Assembly (NCBI GenBank): GCA_907163375.1
Contig: CAJQUW010015353.1
Location: 105,449-169,448, forward strand
Direction: 5' to 3'
Length of the DNA stretch: 64,000 nt
Source: Prostheceraeus crozeri
Taxonomy: Eukaryota > Platyhelminthes > Polycladida > Euryleptidae
The notes beneath the pieces were generated by a model. It saw only the letters and a list, made by a program, of their open reading frames with translations. It searched no databases and was not told the DNA's origin. How positions within the stretch are numbered: position 1 is the stretch's first letter; each line of letters begins with the position of its first letter. The translations under genes were made by a program, and so were the position numbers. Below are positions 1-9,771 of the stretch, one piece after another.

Positions 1-705
1 ACAAGCCGTTTCTTTCAGTGAATTTGTCTCACTCTTAGCTTTCAAAAGAGCTATTGCACGACAAAATCCGTCCACTGGAAGCAAAGTTGGAAGGTCGGTG
101 CCGAGGAGGGGGGCGTCAGCGAAAATTTTTTCTCTCCGATTGCTTTCAAATTCACCATACCGATGCAGAATTTCACGCTGAATCCGAATCTGGCCTCCGT
201 TTTCCCATCCAATGCTTCGTTTTGACGCTAGAGCCCAAAACGTCCAAAATTCTAACTCTGTCGTTTTTCGCCAATCTCCCAAAATCTTAAATGGCGTCTC
301 ACATCTAAACGAAGACAGATATGAACAAGCCGTTTCTTTCAGTGAATTTGTCTTACTCTTAGCTTTCAAACGAGCTATTGCACGACAAAATCCGTCCACT
401 AGAAGCAAAGTTGGAAGGTCGGTGCCGAAGGGGGGGGGGCGTCAGCGAAAATTTTTTCTCTCCGATTGCTTTCAAATTCACCATACCGATCCAGAATTTT
501 ACGCTGAATCCGAATCTGGCCTCCGTTTTCCCATCCGATGCCTCGTTTTGGCTCTACAGCCCACAGCCATCGCAAAAATTCTAACTCTGTCGTTTTTTCG
601 AAAAATGTTGAAAATTTTTTCCCTCCGATTGCTTTCAAATTCACCATACCGATGCAGAATTTCACGCTGAATCCGAATCTGGCCTCCGTTCTGACATCCG
701 AGCAC
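1..705. repeat. 324-bp tandem repeat, two full-length-class units and a partial third
   Basis: The words starting acaagccgtttctttcagtg at position 1 recur at 325, giving a period of 324. Unit 1 is 1-324 and unit 2 runs to about 600. A partial third unit (about 607-705) repeats only the stretch from the gaaaattttt word through the ctggcctccg word. Units 1 and 2 match closely. The array runs off the left edge of the window, so its true size is unknown. Short open frames here exist on both strands and repeat with the units, so I do not read them as genes. An inverted, more diverged copy lies at 59,254-59,690. Confidence 0.9.
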
Positions 706-810
706 TGCTTCCACTCGAAACTTCCCATTTTCAACCCAACAGTCATTAGATTTCACGAAAAACAACACACACTATAGCCTCAAGTCAAAACCTGGCGGTC
801 GCCCAAGTCC

Positions 811-973
811 ACCACGACACTCTGTCGTTCCAGAGGGGGGGACGTCAGCGAACCTGGACCCACCTGGCCGGCACACCACGACACTCTGTCGTTCCAGAGG
901 GGGGGATGTCAGCGACATTTTTCGATGGCGGCTATCTTGCGCGGTCCAGTGGTGGAGTTTTACTTACTACTCA
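811..973. repeat. G-run repeat units and right-hand edge of the block
   Basis: The motif cgacactctgtcgttccaga followed by seven or more G and then acgtcagcg or atgtcagcg occurs at 811-850 and 875-914 (period 64). The word cgacactctgtcg is itself a short inverted repeat. After the second unit comes a stretch ending gttttacttactactca at 973. The same stretch with the same last bases is found inverted at 58,423, and sequence differs beyond that point in both copies, so 973 looks like a real element edge. Confidence 0.8.
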
Positions 974-3279
974 ATTAGACTTGATTTGTTCAAAATATTA
1001 TAGAAAATTCATTTTAGTGTTTGTTAAGGATGTTTTTCAGATTTTTGATATTATGGAATTTTGTTTCAATTCGTCACACAAAATTTACTTATAAAATGTG
1101 TTGATGAAGCCACTTTCGAATATAAAGTAGAATAAGGGGCTTTTTGTGTCGATTGCAACTCATACACACGAAATGCAGGAAACATTCTCAAACACACATG
1201 CTTACATAAAAAATATTTCATGATCTAAAGTATCTCCCAGAGCGAAACTGAAACAAAGACGACTTAAATACCCTAACTTTTTATATCATTGGGAAAATAC
1301 CAGAATATTGCTGCCCAAATTATGCAATTGCCACTAAATTGATGCACATGAACGAATTTTCATAATGAACTGTCCAATGTTCGCATATGCAATATAAGTA
1401 AAAAGGAAGCAAAGACTTTGATAAGTGAGATACATACTTTATTAATAAAAATTATCCGTGTTCCTTGATTTAACCTATGACATCTATGGCACGTTGCAAC
1501 TTGTGCACTAAAGGTCACAGTGGGTAATATAAGTCAATAAATGACGTCATTTATTAGGCCTAGCCTAATAGTCATTTAGTGATTTCGCGTACTTGCTGAA
1601 AATAGATATCAAAAATGCATACTATATTACTCGTAGTTAGAAGATACATCTTCAGGGTAAATTTCCTAATTATTTTGTATTCGAGAAATATGAAGAAGTG
1701 GCAAAATAAGAAAAAAAAGAAGAATATGAAAATTGTAACTTCATTAGTCCCATCTTCGTGACTTGAACTGGCAAAATGGTAAAATCAAACAAAAGTTTCC
1801 CAAATTTTAGAAAGGTAAAAAATTCATCACGTGTGAGTGGGGTGCACAGACAAAATGAAACTGCACAAATTAATCAAATGACGTGTTATTGGATATGCAT
1901 GCAAAGACTGCACGGCGACGCGACAGAGAGACAATGATCATGCTATTGAATGATAGAGTTATTATTTCCCTTTATCATGCTGTTTCAATGTTGCAACATG
2001 TTTTGTGGTTTGTACCTTGAACTGTGATCACTACTCTTTTCTTGTGATACATTCTATAATTCAATGATGATTCATATTCATTCAGCTGAATTGCATGCGA
2101 TAAAAAATATCACAAGGAATGAGTTGAATAGTCAGATGTAGATAATATTTGTACTTCATACAATTTGCAGTAAATTTATTCGCAGAAGATAAAAGGAAGC
2201 TATGTTGTACTTTTTTGAATGATAATGAGCCATTTCATAGAATTAATAAGTCGGGATCACATGAAGAATTTAGACTCAATGAACACCATGTGATGAACAC
2301 GACGCCGCTCATCAGATAAATGAGTTGCCTGGATGTATTCCAAATATCCTTAAGATTGTGACCGAGGACGCAATTTCAGAGTGAAAATTCTATTTGTTTG
2401 TGATGGTTTTGCAACGGAATGTCATTTGGAGAAATTGTTCGGCATTGACTGTGAAACATTAGTACATCAAATGGCCAATAAAAGTAAATGGTCTTGTCAT
2501 TAGAAGAAATTGACGAAGTAAAACACCTATCTAATCATGCAAGAGACTACAGCGCATGTCCCAATGAAAAATGATGTGGTGTCATCATGGTGTCAAGATG
2601 TCTTTGGAAAATGCTCCCCACATATTGACTCTGTCTGCACGCTAATATTGGATGTTCTATTTCCAAAATTGGATCAATATTAGCCATTTTGCTACCAGGA
2701 TGGAACCTTTGGATGGAACCAATCAACAATAGTGTTATCTTTCATGGCGCGATATGACTTTTTAAGGGGATTTGTTCCTGGAACATTGCAGATGTTCGTT
2801 ATAAACATCAGTGCACAAGAATGAGGTAGTACCTTCCAGATTTTACATGTCCAATTCATGACGGGCAAATTTTTCCTCCTTATTTTTGAATCATGATAAC
2901 TTTTGAAAGACGAATTATGGCAATTTAATCCTCCGGTGTTTGAAGAATATATCATTCTGCTGACATTCCATAGCCAATCAGTTTGCCAAAAGTAAGGGCA
3001 ATGAAATATTAGCCTTACTTTTTGTCACTTTTGCGCCAGTCACGGTAAAGCCATTATTTTTCTTAGCGAAAGAAGATATTTTGTATTGTCATTTTGTACC
3101 CGCAATTCAGGAGTATATTCCCTATTACAAGCCCATTAGCGTTTATTTTTCTAATTTATTGGTGGGCGGGGCATGTATTGAAGAGGGAAATTTATTGGAG
3201 ATGGGGTTCTATATGCTACATTTTTCAGCGTTCATGCTATTATCATAGGGCTTTAATTGGAGAGGGGTGTATATTAGAC
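974..3279. other. AT-rich spacer, no gene seen
   Basis: Only short chance frames are present. The longest, on the reverse strand at 2,547-2,955, shows no motif I recognise. A perfect palindrome with a CRE core lies at 1,536-1,555. Nothing else stands out. Confidence 0.6.
1536..1555. promoter_or_regulatory. 20-bp perfect palindrome containing a CRE-type TGACGTCA
   Basis: The sequence aataaatgacgtcatttatt is perfectly self-complementary and contains the full CREB/ATF consensus TGACGTCA. No coding region starts nearby, so a promoter role is not supported; it may be chance or part of an old element. Confidence 0.35.
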
Positions 3280-3953
3280 TTCTACTCAGATTACGTCTTC
3301 ATGGAAAGCTTTCGAAACAGTTTTTAAGAGAAGCCATTTTTCAGAAATATGGTCTTGATAAAAGGAATAGAATTTTGGTAGCTTCTCTCAGAATAATTGA
3401 TTTTTGGCGCATGATTAAGCAGCGATTACATGGCAGCAACACGACAGCGTGTTGGGGCATAAACAATGTTCGGGCTACAGATACCAGTTGTTATATATTT
3501 GATATGCCACGCAATATCGAAAGTACTTTCAAATTTGTGAGCAATGGTATCCAAAAAAACTAGCTCTTCATTATTCTCTTCCTCAGCAGTGAAAGTCATG
3601 TTGTGGTGAAGACTATTGAAGAAGGTTTGAAAATCATCGATATCAGCCTTCTCATCAAAAATGCTAAAACCATCGTCAACAGAGCGCTTACAGAGGACAG
3701 AGGCGCAGCTCGTACAGTTTTTTATTTGCGATTCAAGCAGGCTCATGGCAAATGAGGCCATGATAGGAGCAAGACATGAGCCCATAGACATTTTATCATG
3801 TTGCACACAGATATCTCTATGCTCATTATCTGTGTGAACAAAAATATCATCAAACAGATCTCTCAAAGAGAACTTCTTCGGACATGGGTGGCAGGAAGCA
3901 TGATCAAGTGACAAAAAATTTGACGACTTAGGATGAAGCAGCTTTTGGAACAT
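3280..3953 (-). pseudogene. Penelope-like element reverse transcriptase fragment
   Basis: The reverse strand encodes the palm and thumb of a reverse transcriptase. Visible in order are a motif-B-like MGSCLAPIMASFAMSLLE, the catalytic motif RSVDDGF with both aspartates, then FTAEEENNEELVFLD, then WHIKYITTG where Penelope-like elements usually have a W-Y-R-K-P-T type word. Past the end of the 175-residue open frame, similarity goes on as IKTIFLKNGF to about 3,280. This order and the F-T-x-E-E...F-L-D word are typical of Penelope-like elements rather than of LINE or LTR enzymes. The fingers and motif A upstream are missing, and no GIY-YIG domain is visible downstream. It is a truncated, broken copy. 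Family assignment below Penelope-like is not possible here. Confidence 0.7.
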
Positions 3954-4023
3954 TTTGATACGCTGATTTCAAAAATTATAGTGGTGTAAATCATCTATTG
4001 GCTCCTTTCGAGATATAGGGCCA

Positions 4024-4410
4024 TGAATATTCTGACAACCAATCAGAATCGAGGATTCCTATGATTCATGTAAAGTCTATTTAAAAAGCTTTTAAATGCA
4101 GTTTTAAGCTATAAATGTGATTATTTATACATTTTTAGACATTCTCGAATATTGTAGTGCATCCATTACGGATATATCAGATAATATAGGCATTCTGACG
4201 GCCAATCAGAATCGAGCATTCTATGAATTTGAAATGTGCTAGGTCCACTCAAAACCCTACGAAGTTCAGACTTTATTTATGTTATTTATAGATGGATTTA
4301 CATAAATAGTGATGTTTTTGATCTGCAATGATTATATGCAGACAGTAAACATGATTGCAAACTAATAACCGTCTAACAACCAATCAGAATTATTGAGTAT
4401 TCGCATAATA
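4024..4410. repeat. Degenerate tandem repeat, three units of about 165-180 bp
   Basis: The word accaatcagaat or gccaatcagaat followed by cgag or attattgag and then att recurs near 4,037, 4,200 and 4,379. The sequence between the copies is AT-rich and only loosely conserved. The repeat starts just upstream of the Penelope-like fragment, on its 5' side. Confidence 0.55.
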
Positions 4411-4719
4411 CAGGAATATGCTTTTCTTAGAAATGTTGAAACATCAGTTACAATTCATTTGTAGGCCTAAATGTATTTCTGTGGAATTTGTGCTGATCAC
4501 TGCTGGTTGTAGGGCTTTGTCTTCGGAAATCTAGCAACTGGTGATAGTTATTTTAATTGTCAGTCGTATTTACAACAATATACCGGTACCATTTAAAAAC
4601 TAATTCCTTCAGCTTGTAACCGCATACAGTAGGGAAAAGTCCTTCTGTTAAACTATTTTTATTTGCATGAAACAACAACTTGAAATAAATGTGGTTCAAT
4701 TCAAATCACATATGACGTC

Positions 4720-6158
4720 CATTGTATCGGACCGTAGTGTCAAGTAGGTTTCTGTCAACGGACCGCGTAGCGACCGAGGGAAAATGTGAGGTCTTCTCAA
4801 AATCTGATTTATCGATGTTTCCAGAAGCATTTCAGAAATTTTCTCAATCCAATTTGGAAATACTGAGCGCACCAACAGGGAATAGAGCCTTGACAGAATC
4901 CTTTATCTATGAACAAAAGCAAAAGGTCACGTCTCCTAAAAATTGAAAATCCTTAAGTGGCCCTGTTGTTGCTGAGATCACAGTGGTTCATTTTGTAAAC
5001 TCGCTCATTTGGCTCGTTCCATCCCACCTGTTCTTTCAAGATCAGCTCTGTCAATTTGATAATTATATACGTCACAATCTTGAAGAAATTGCAGGTATAG
5101 AGCTCAATGATAACGATTGGACTAAATCGCAACTTCCATTGCGCCTTGGTGGTCTTGGTTTACGCTCCTTAAGTAAACATGTGTCACCATGCTACCTTGC
5201 ATCTGTTTCAGTGTTATCAGGTAATTGTGATTCTTTGGAGTTTGAAAACGTTGTTGAAATGTACAATGTCGCAGTGGAATCAGACGATCAGATCAATAAT
5301 TTTATAGGACAGAAGAAGCAGTTCAAACTTTTACAAGCAATTGACAAAAGATCATTTGAAAGTCTTCTTGAATCTTTATCTCCTTCACATCAGGCTAGAC
5401 TACGCTCTACAGCTTCTCCTTATGCCTGCAACTGGCTTCAAGTGATCCCGTCCACAGAGGCATAGGGTTACAACTGGAGCCTAACGAATTTCAAGTTCTG
5501 ATAATATGATGGCTGGTCTTGGATACATTTTCTAATAATGCTCTTTACCCAGTCTGTCCAACCAAATCCAACAATGCACTTGATCAACTGGGTCACCATG
5601 CTCTAACCTGTAAATATAGTCCAAACGTAACAAGTCGTCACAACGCTTTGCGAGATTGCTCATTCAGTTATTGTCAAAGACAGAGGTCACTTACAGCCAA
5701 AGTTGGAGAGAAGAGGAGATCAACGATTAGACCAACGGAGACGTGCAGATATTCTCCTTCCCGCTTGGCACCTCGGCCAGACGGCTGCACTGGATCTTAC
5801 GGTTACACATCCGCTTAATGACACAGCACTTTTGAAAGCGAGTGCCAATCCAGAGATGACCATTGCTGAAACCGAGGAGAGAAAGATTCTGAGCAACAGT
5901 TCCAAATGTGAACATCTAGGATGGCACTGTGTCCCAGTAGCAGTTTCGACATATGGTGGCTGGGGTTCAACAGCAACTGGAGTGCTTAAGAGAATAACAT
6001 CTAGGTTGTCGATTCAAATGCATTCTCCTAGAGATGGAGTGAATAATGAGCTCTATGGTCGACTTAGCCTAGCACTCCAGCATTCGAGGAGCACTGACTG
6101 GTGGAACACCAGACAAGTAACAGCGATGTCTACAAGACTGCAAATAGGCGTACCCTAG
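4720..6158 (+). pseudogene. Non-LTR retrotransposon, C-terminal half with R2-type endonuclease region
   Basis: Three blocks on the plus strand belong to one LINE-type protein. At 4,722-4,946 are the end of the reverse transcriptase and thumb (SRFLSTD, GKCEVFSKSDLSMFP, LEILSAPTG). At 4,983-5,465 is the connector with QLPLRLGGLGLRSL. At 5,519-6,158 is a Cys/His cluster (VCPTKSNNALDQLGHHALTC), then RHNALRD, then RRADILLPAWHLGQTAALDL with TVTHPL, and finally CVPVAVSTYGGWG. The Cys-His-His-Cys cluster, the R-H-N word and the (P/A)D...LD order match restriction-like endonuclease ends of R2/NeSL-type elements. There are in-frame stops at about 4,946 and 5,465, and the 5,519-5,700 block is in a different frame from its neighbours. 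The expected proline of the P-D motif is alanine. The fingers and palm are missing, as usual for a 5'-truncated LINE. No poly-A tail is obvious. Confidence 0.75.
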
Positions 6159-6774
6159 TTTATTTTAGTTCCCAGAGCTATATTCGATTTTGGTAGTATT
6201 GACGCATTTAGGTCTTAGTCAAAATAGTTTTCGATATTTTCGTAAGGTCAAAGTAGTCTAATTTGTTTGTATGTTTGATTTTTGTTCTGATTTTGCTTGT
6301 GAATCCTTTTTTGCGCTGAATTAATATAATTCAAAATTATCTATGGAATGAGATATTTTTGTCATGGAGATTTAAGTATATGATATATCACTGATACTGC
6401 AGGCTTTACACGATGAGAAAGTCAAAGTCTATAGATTTAATGTACGAGTCTCCGAAGGAGACTTATATTAAATATTACGAGGAATGTGCACAGCAAAATA
6501 TATGTGGTTTACCACAATTTCTATTCCTCCATCCCCTATGTCTCCGAGTATTTTCTAAGTAGACGAAAAACTGTCTAAATACTGACGAAAGTTTCAGATA
6601 TCTATACATCTCCATATGATAATCTAAATTCCCATGAGATTGCTATAGTAGATTAAATGACCTACAGACCAGGAGGTCTTTAATTTAATATTTAATCTAC
6701 TGTAGCGATAGTATAAAAGAACTCACAACAATTATAATGTATTAGAATGATAACAAAGCTTACTGCAGAAGAAG
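6159..6774. other. Spacer with two small hairpins
   Basis: A short palindrome, agtctccgaaggagact, lies at 6,447-6,463. A larger hairpin spans 6,640-6,711, with arms built on agtagattaaat and atttaatctact. They could belong to the 3' side of the Crypton or of the LINE, but nothing proves it. Confidence 0.4.
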
Positions 6775-7978
6775 TCAAAAGTTACATCCACTGAATGTGC
6801 AGTTATTAAACACAAATGTATTTGATGTAGACTTGTCTGTGTTGTTTGACTGTTGATTCACTTGTCTTGTAACTGATGAATATTCTCCGGAAAGAATGTC
6901 ACTCATTTGTCTGTCCATTAAATTTTGTGCCACATATACTTCGTCGGAATTGGAGATGTGGCCAATTCTTTTCTTTGTGACTTCTCGAGGGATCCCGGCC
7001 TCAACTAAACGAGTCTTTGAAGTTCTTCGGAGACTTGTATTAGTGTGATAACCTTCTTTTCCTAGAGATTTCATAAGTGTCTTTGTAACTTTTTCGATCG
7101 AATGTATGCCGAGAGGTTGATTCTTGTACCAGACAGTTGACTTTGGTGATGCGATGCAGGCCAGATGAAATTCAGTTCTGTCGGTTATTGGTCGATGCGA
7201 TACATACTCCTTGTATAAGTTTATCAAGCACCTTTCCTTGAACGTTTTTCTTGGGAATATCTTCATAGATTTTGGTTCCATGCAAGACTGCTTGATCCCG
7301 AAATTCCTGGATTTCGAAACCGTCTCTGTATACAAGAGAACCTCTTCTGAATTTTCTTCTATAAGCTGCAGTTGACTAGCAGCACCAAATCGCAATGCTT
7401 TGTGCTCTGTGGCTGCTCGCAAACCGAGCTGAACACCCATCAAGAAGATAACTGTTTCCTGGAGCTGTTTTGGGTTTCCTGACCCTAGTATTCCTTCCAA
7501 AGGTCTTCTTCGTCCGAAAGAGGAATATTCTCGGCTCGTTTTGGAGGTCTAGCATTGCCTTCAACTGCACTGAGTCGGCTCACTGACTTCAGTCATCACT
7601 GAACTCGGGATCTTTAAAAAATGACCAGTTTCTTTTACAGTCATAGTTCATATTGTGTTGTATCATAGCAAAGATTTCTTTTAGAGACTTAGGGGGATAT
7701 TTGGACCCATCTTGCTTTCTTGCATCTGCGATGAAATATTTCAAACAGTATGATAGATCTGAAGCACTCATGTATTCCAGGTCATCGTAGATTTTCAGCA
7801 TGCCATCATCTCTCACTTTCCATTCTGAGTGCCACATTTTAAAAAGTCTTACACATGATTGCTGTTTTGCTCGAGTTGATTTAGGAACTCTTATGGCTTG
7901 ATTCATTTCTATATCCCTTATTGAACTTGTCGCAAATCTTTTCATCTCATCTGCGGATGTTGTTGCTTGATCTTCCAT
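6775..7978 (-). pseudogene. Crypton-type tyrosine recombinase
   Basis: The reverse strand carries an N-terminal frame (7,978-7,589) and a catalytic frame (7,500-6,775). The N-terminal part has VPKSTRAKQQSC, FKMWHSEWKVRDDG and a run ending YPPKSLKEIFAMIQHNMNYD, as in the core-binding region of animal Cryptons and the ZMYM2/QRICH1/KIAA1958 family (DUF3504). The catalytic part shows LGLRAATEHKALRFG with the first arginine, SLRRTSKTRLVEAG for the second box, and KRIGHISNSDEVY with the conserved G-H and a tyrosine. Between the frames, about 30 residues (RAENIPLSDEEDLW) are readable in the third frame, so the gene has at least two frameshifts plus a stop near 7,590. Cryptons lack terminal inverted repeats, and I see no clear ends. 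It could instead be a decayed host gene of the ZMYM class, but no zinc fingers are seen. Confidence 0.78.
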
Positions 7979-8324
7979 TTTTTATTTTATTTTTCTCTAG
8001 AACGATTGCGTCAATGTGCTGGCTAATGTCATGGAATGCAAAAATTGCTATTACCTCAAGAAGAGAATCAAATTTTAAATTTCAGATCTATGGTAATAGT
8101 TGATTTTTGCATCATGCATGTAAAGAATGGACATCTGTAAACGACAAGACATGCTACTGACACCAGACATGACACAAATGCATTAATTTCCCTGCATAAA
8201 CCATAGCATAAACCATAGAATTCTAAAGTAATAGCACTATAGACATCTACATGTAACATAGATAAATCTTAGATGTAACAGAAATCATAGATGTACTATG
8301 TCATTGATGTCGGAATAGAAATAC
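7979..8324. other. Spacer with short direct repeats
   Basis: The word cataaaccatag occurs twice around 8,193-8,218, and the words catag and agatgta recur several times to 8,300. No coding signal is seen. Confidence 0.4.
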
Positions 8325-8430
8325 GGATAAATCACTGAATCTCTGATTTAAACAGTGATATCAACTCGTCCTCGCTTCGCTCAGACTCGTAGATTATCAC
8401 TGTTTAAATCCTCGATTCAGTGCTTTATCC
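8325..8430. repeat. Imperfect hairpin of about 106 bp, MITE-like
   Basis: The left arm 8,325-8,360 (ggataaatcactgaatc... cagtgata) and the right arm 8,395-8,430 (tatcactg... gtgctttatcc) are near-perfect complements of 36 bases. The 34-base centre is ctcgcttcgctc-rich. This is the shape of a miniature inverted-repeat element. No clear target duplication was found. Confidence 0.7.
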
Positions 8431-8458
8431 TATACTTATTTCACGAACAATAATGTGC

Positions 8459-8486
8459 ACAGTACATTAAACGTTTAATGTACTGT
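8459..8486. repeat. 28-bp perfect palindrome
   Basis: The half-site acagtacattaaac is followed directly by its exact complement, gtttaatgtactgt. It lies 28 bases to the right of the 8,325-8,430 hairpin and may belong to the same element. Confidence 0.8.
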
Positions 8487-8749
8487 ACACATTAAATCAG
8501 TGTTATAGAAATATATATCTTCATAGAAATCGCCAAATCTTTAGCAAGCTAGAATGTATCTAGGAAAAGAAGAGAAAGTACAAGGATGGGTGAGACAATT
8601 CGGCGAACCGAAATATATATTACGAAATAAAAAAATTGCCTGTGTGTCGAAAGATAAATTAATTTCATTTCCTTTTATCAACTTGTATAAATTGTGATTC
8701 TAAAATAATGCTAAAACGATTAATCGCAAGGATTCGAATCCTTTGCCTC

Positions 8750-9340
8750 GAGAGTTGCAGTCAGACTTTTAACATCCAGACTATTCCAGCAGATATTCCT
8801 CAAAGCCACGTGATTTACAATCGACAACGTTTTTGCGTCAACATCAATGTTCAGGGAGCTGTTGACTGAGCATAGGCCTAACCTTCGATGCACAGGCACA
8901 GTCGAATTGTCACACTCAAAACCGCATTGGAAAATGCTCCGTGCAACAGAAATTACGAATGACAATGAAAGATCGGGGCTCCTACGAATGTTTTACAGAC
9001 GGTATAGTTACTGTTTGCATTTGGAACGACAACAAGCACTGACGAGGGAGTCGCCCCCACTGGTAAGGATCCTCGTTGGAACACTGAAGAAATAGTGTGA
9101 TACTCCCCAGCCAAAAATGATTATGTGTTGCAAATCTTCACACGGGCGGCGTCGAAATGCTAGGCAGATCCCTGCCAGACTATCGTCCAAAAATACGAAG
9201 TGAAAAGTGGTGGTGCCTCTTCATCCATTTTATCAATATGTCTGTCGTAGCCACATGGAGATTACATCGAGAACTTGGGAGGACAGCTGAGTCATCTCTC
9301 CGCAGTTCGCTGGTAAGATGTTTATTATTTCTTATCATGT
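8750..9340 (+). pseudogene. piggyBac-family transposase, C-terminal half
   Basis: Plus-strand frames give the well-known end of a piggyBac transposase. In order: FTIDNVFAS (the D-N-F-F-T-S box with the second catalytic Asp), LRCTGTVRTN, MKDRGSYECFTDGIVTVCIW then NDNK, and TGGVEML followed by DYRPKIRSEKWWCLF and HFINMSVVATWRLHRELG. The usual box is G-G-V-D; here it is G-G-V-E (codon gaa near 9,155), so the third catalytic aspartate is replaced. The blocks lie in different frames, with breaks near 8,950 and between about 9,040 and 9,140. The N-terminal half, the first catalytic Asp and the cysteine-rich tail were not found. No TTAA-flanked termini could be recognised. It is a broken, 5'-incomplete DNA transposon. 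Confidence 0.82.
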
Positions 9341-9709
9341 ACAGTATACTTGTAGGCATGACAGAAATCTAAGACAGCAAAGCCGACCTGGACCCTCTCG
9401 ACAGTTGACTAATGCTATCAAAACGAGCAAGATTGAGCATAGGTGCGTCTGAGGAGGCAAGCAGGCTCGCTGACCCCAATGTCGACAGTTGCTCTTCACA
9501 TTTAATGTTTTCGGCAAAACTACAATGGGTGACTGCTCCGATTTTTGAAAGAAATCAATCATTATATACATGTAAAGATTTGAATCAAGCTCATAGCCTA
9601 CACACTGGAATACTTATAAATTACTGTATTACAATATTCTAAATAAAGATTCTGTCTCAGTTGTTTATTATCTTTCATAATTCATAGTAATGGTCCAATT
9701 ACATGTGCA

Positions 9710-9771
9710 AAAGTGGAACATTGGCAGATAGTATCAAAATGTATAGTCGAAACACGCCAATGTTCCACTTT
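9710..9771. repeat. Hairpin with 16-bp perfect arms
   Basis: The arm aaagtggaacattggc (9,710-9,725) is repeated as its exact complement gccaatgttccacttt (9,756-9,771), with a 30-base loop. It is not followed by a T-run and no gene ends here, so I do not call it a terminator or an RNA gene. Confidence 0.75.

Noticed and set aside
212-770. Overlapping frames of 70-150 codons on both strands in the left-edge repeat
   Set aside because: They recur with the 324-bp unit and change frame between units; repeat by-products.
2547-2955. Reverse frames that might be a second piggyBac or the GIY-YIG end of the first Penelope-like copy
   Set aside because: I could not find any of the defining boxes in order, so the resemblance is not enough.
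8700-8760. T-arm-like word aaggattcgaatcctt suggesting a tRNA
   Set aside because: No matching acceptor, D or anticodon arms on either strand; the word is a short palindrome upstream of the piggyBac remnant.
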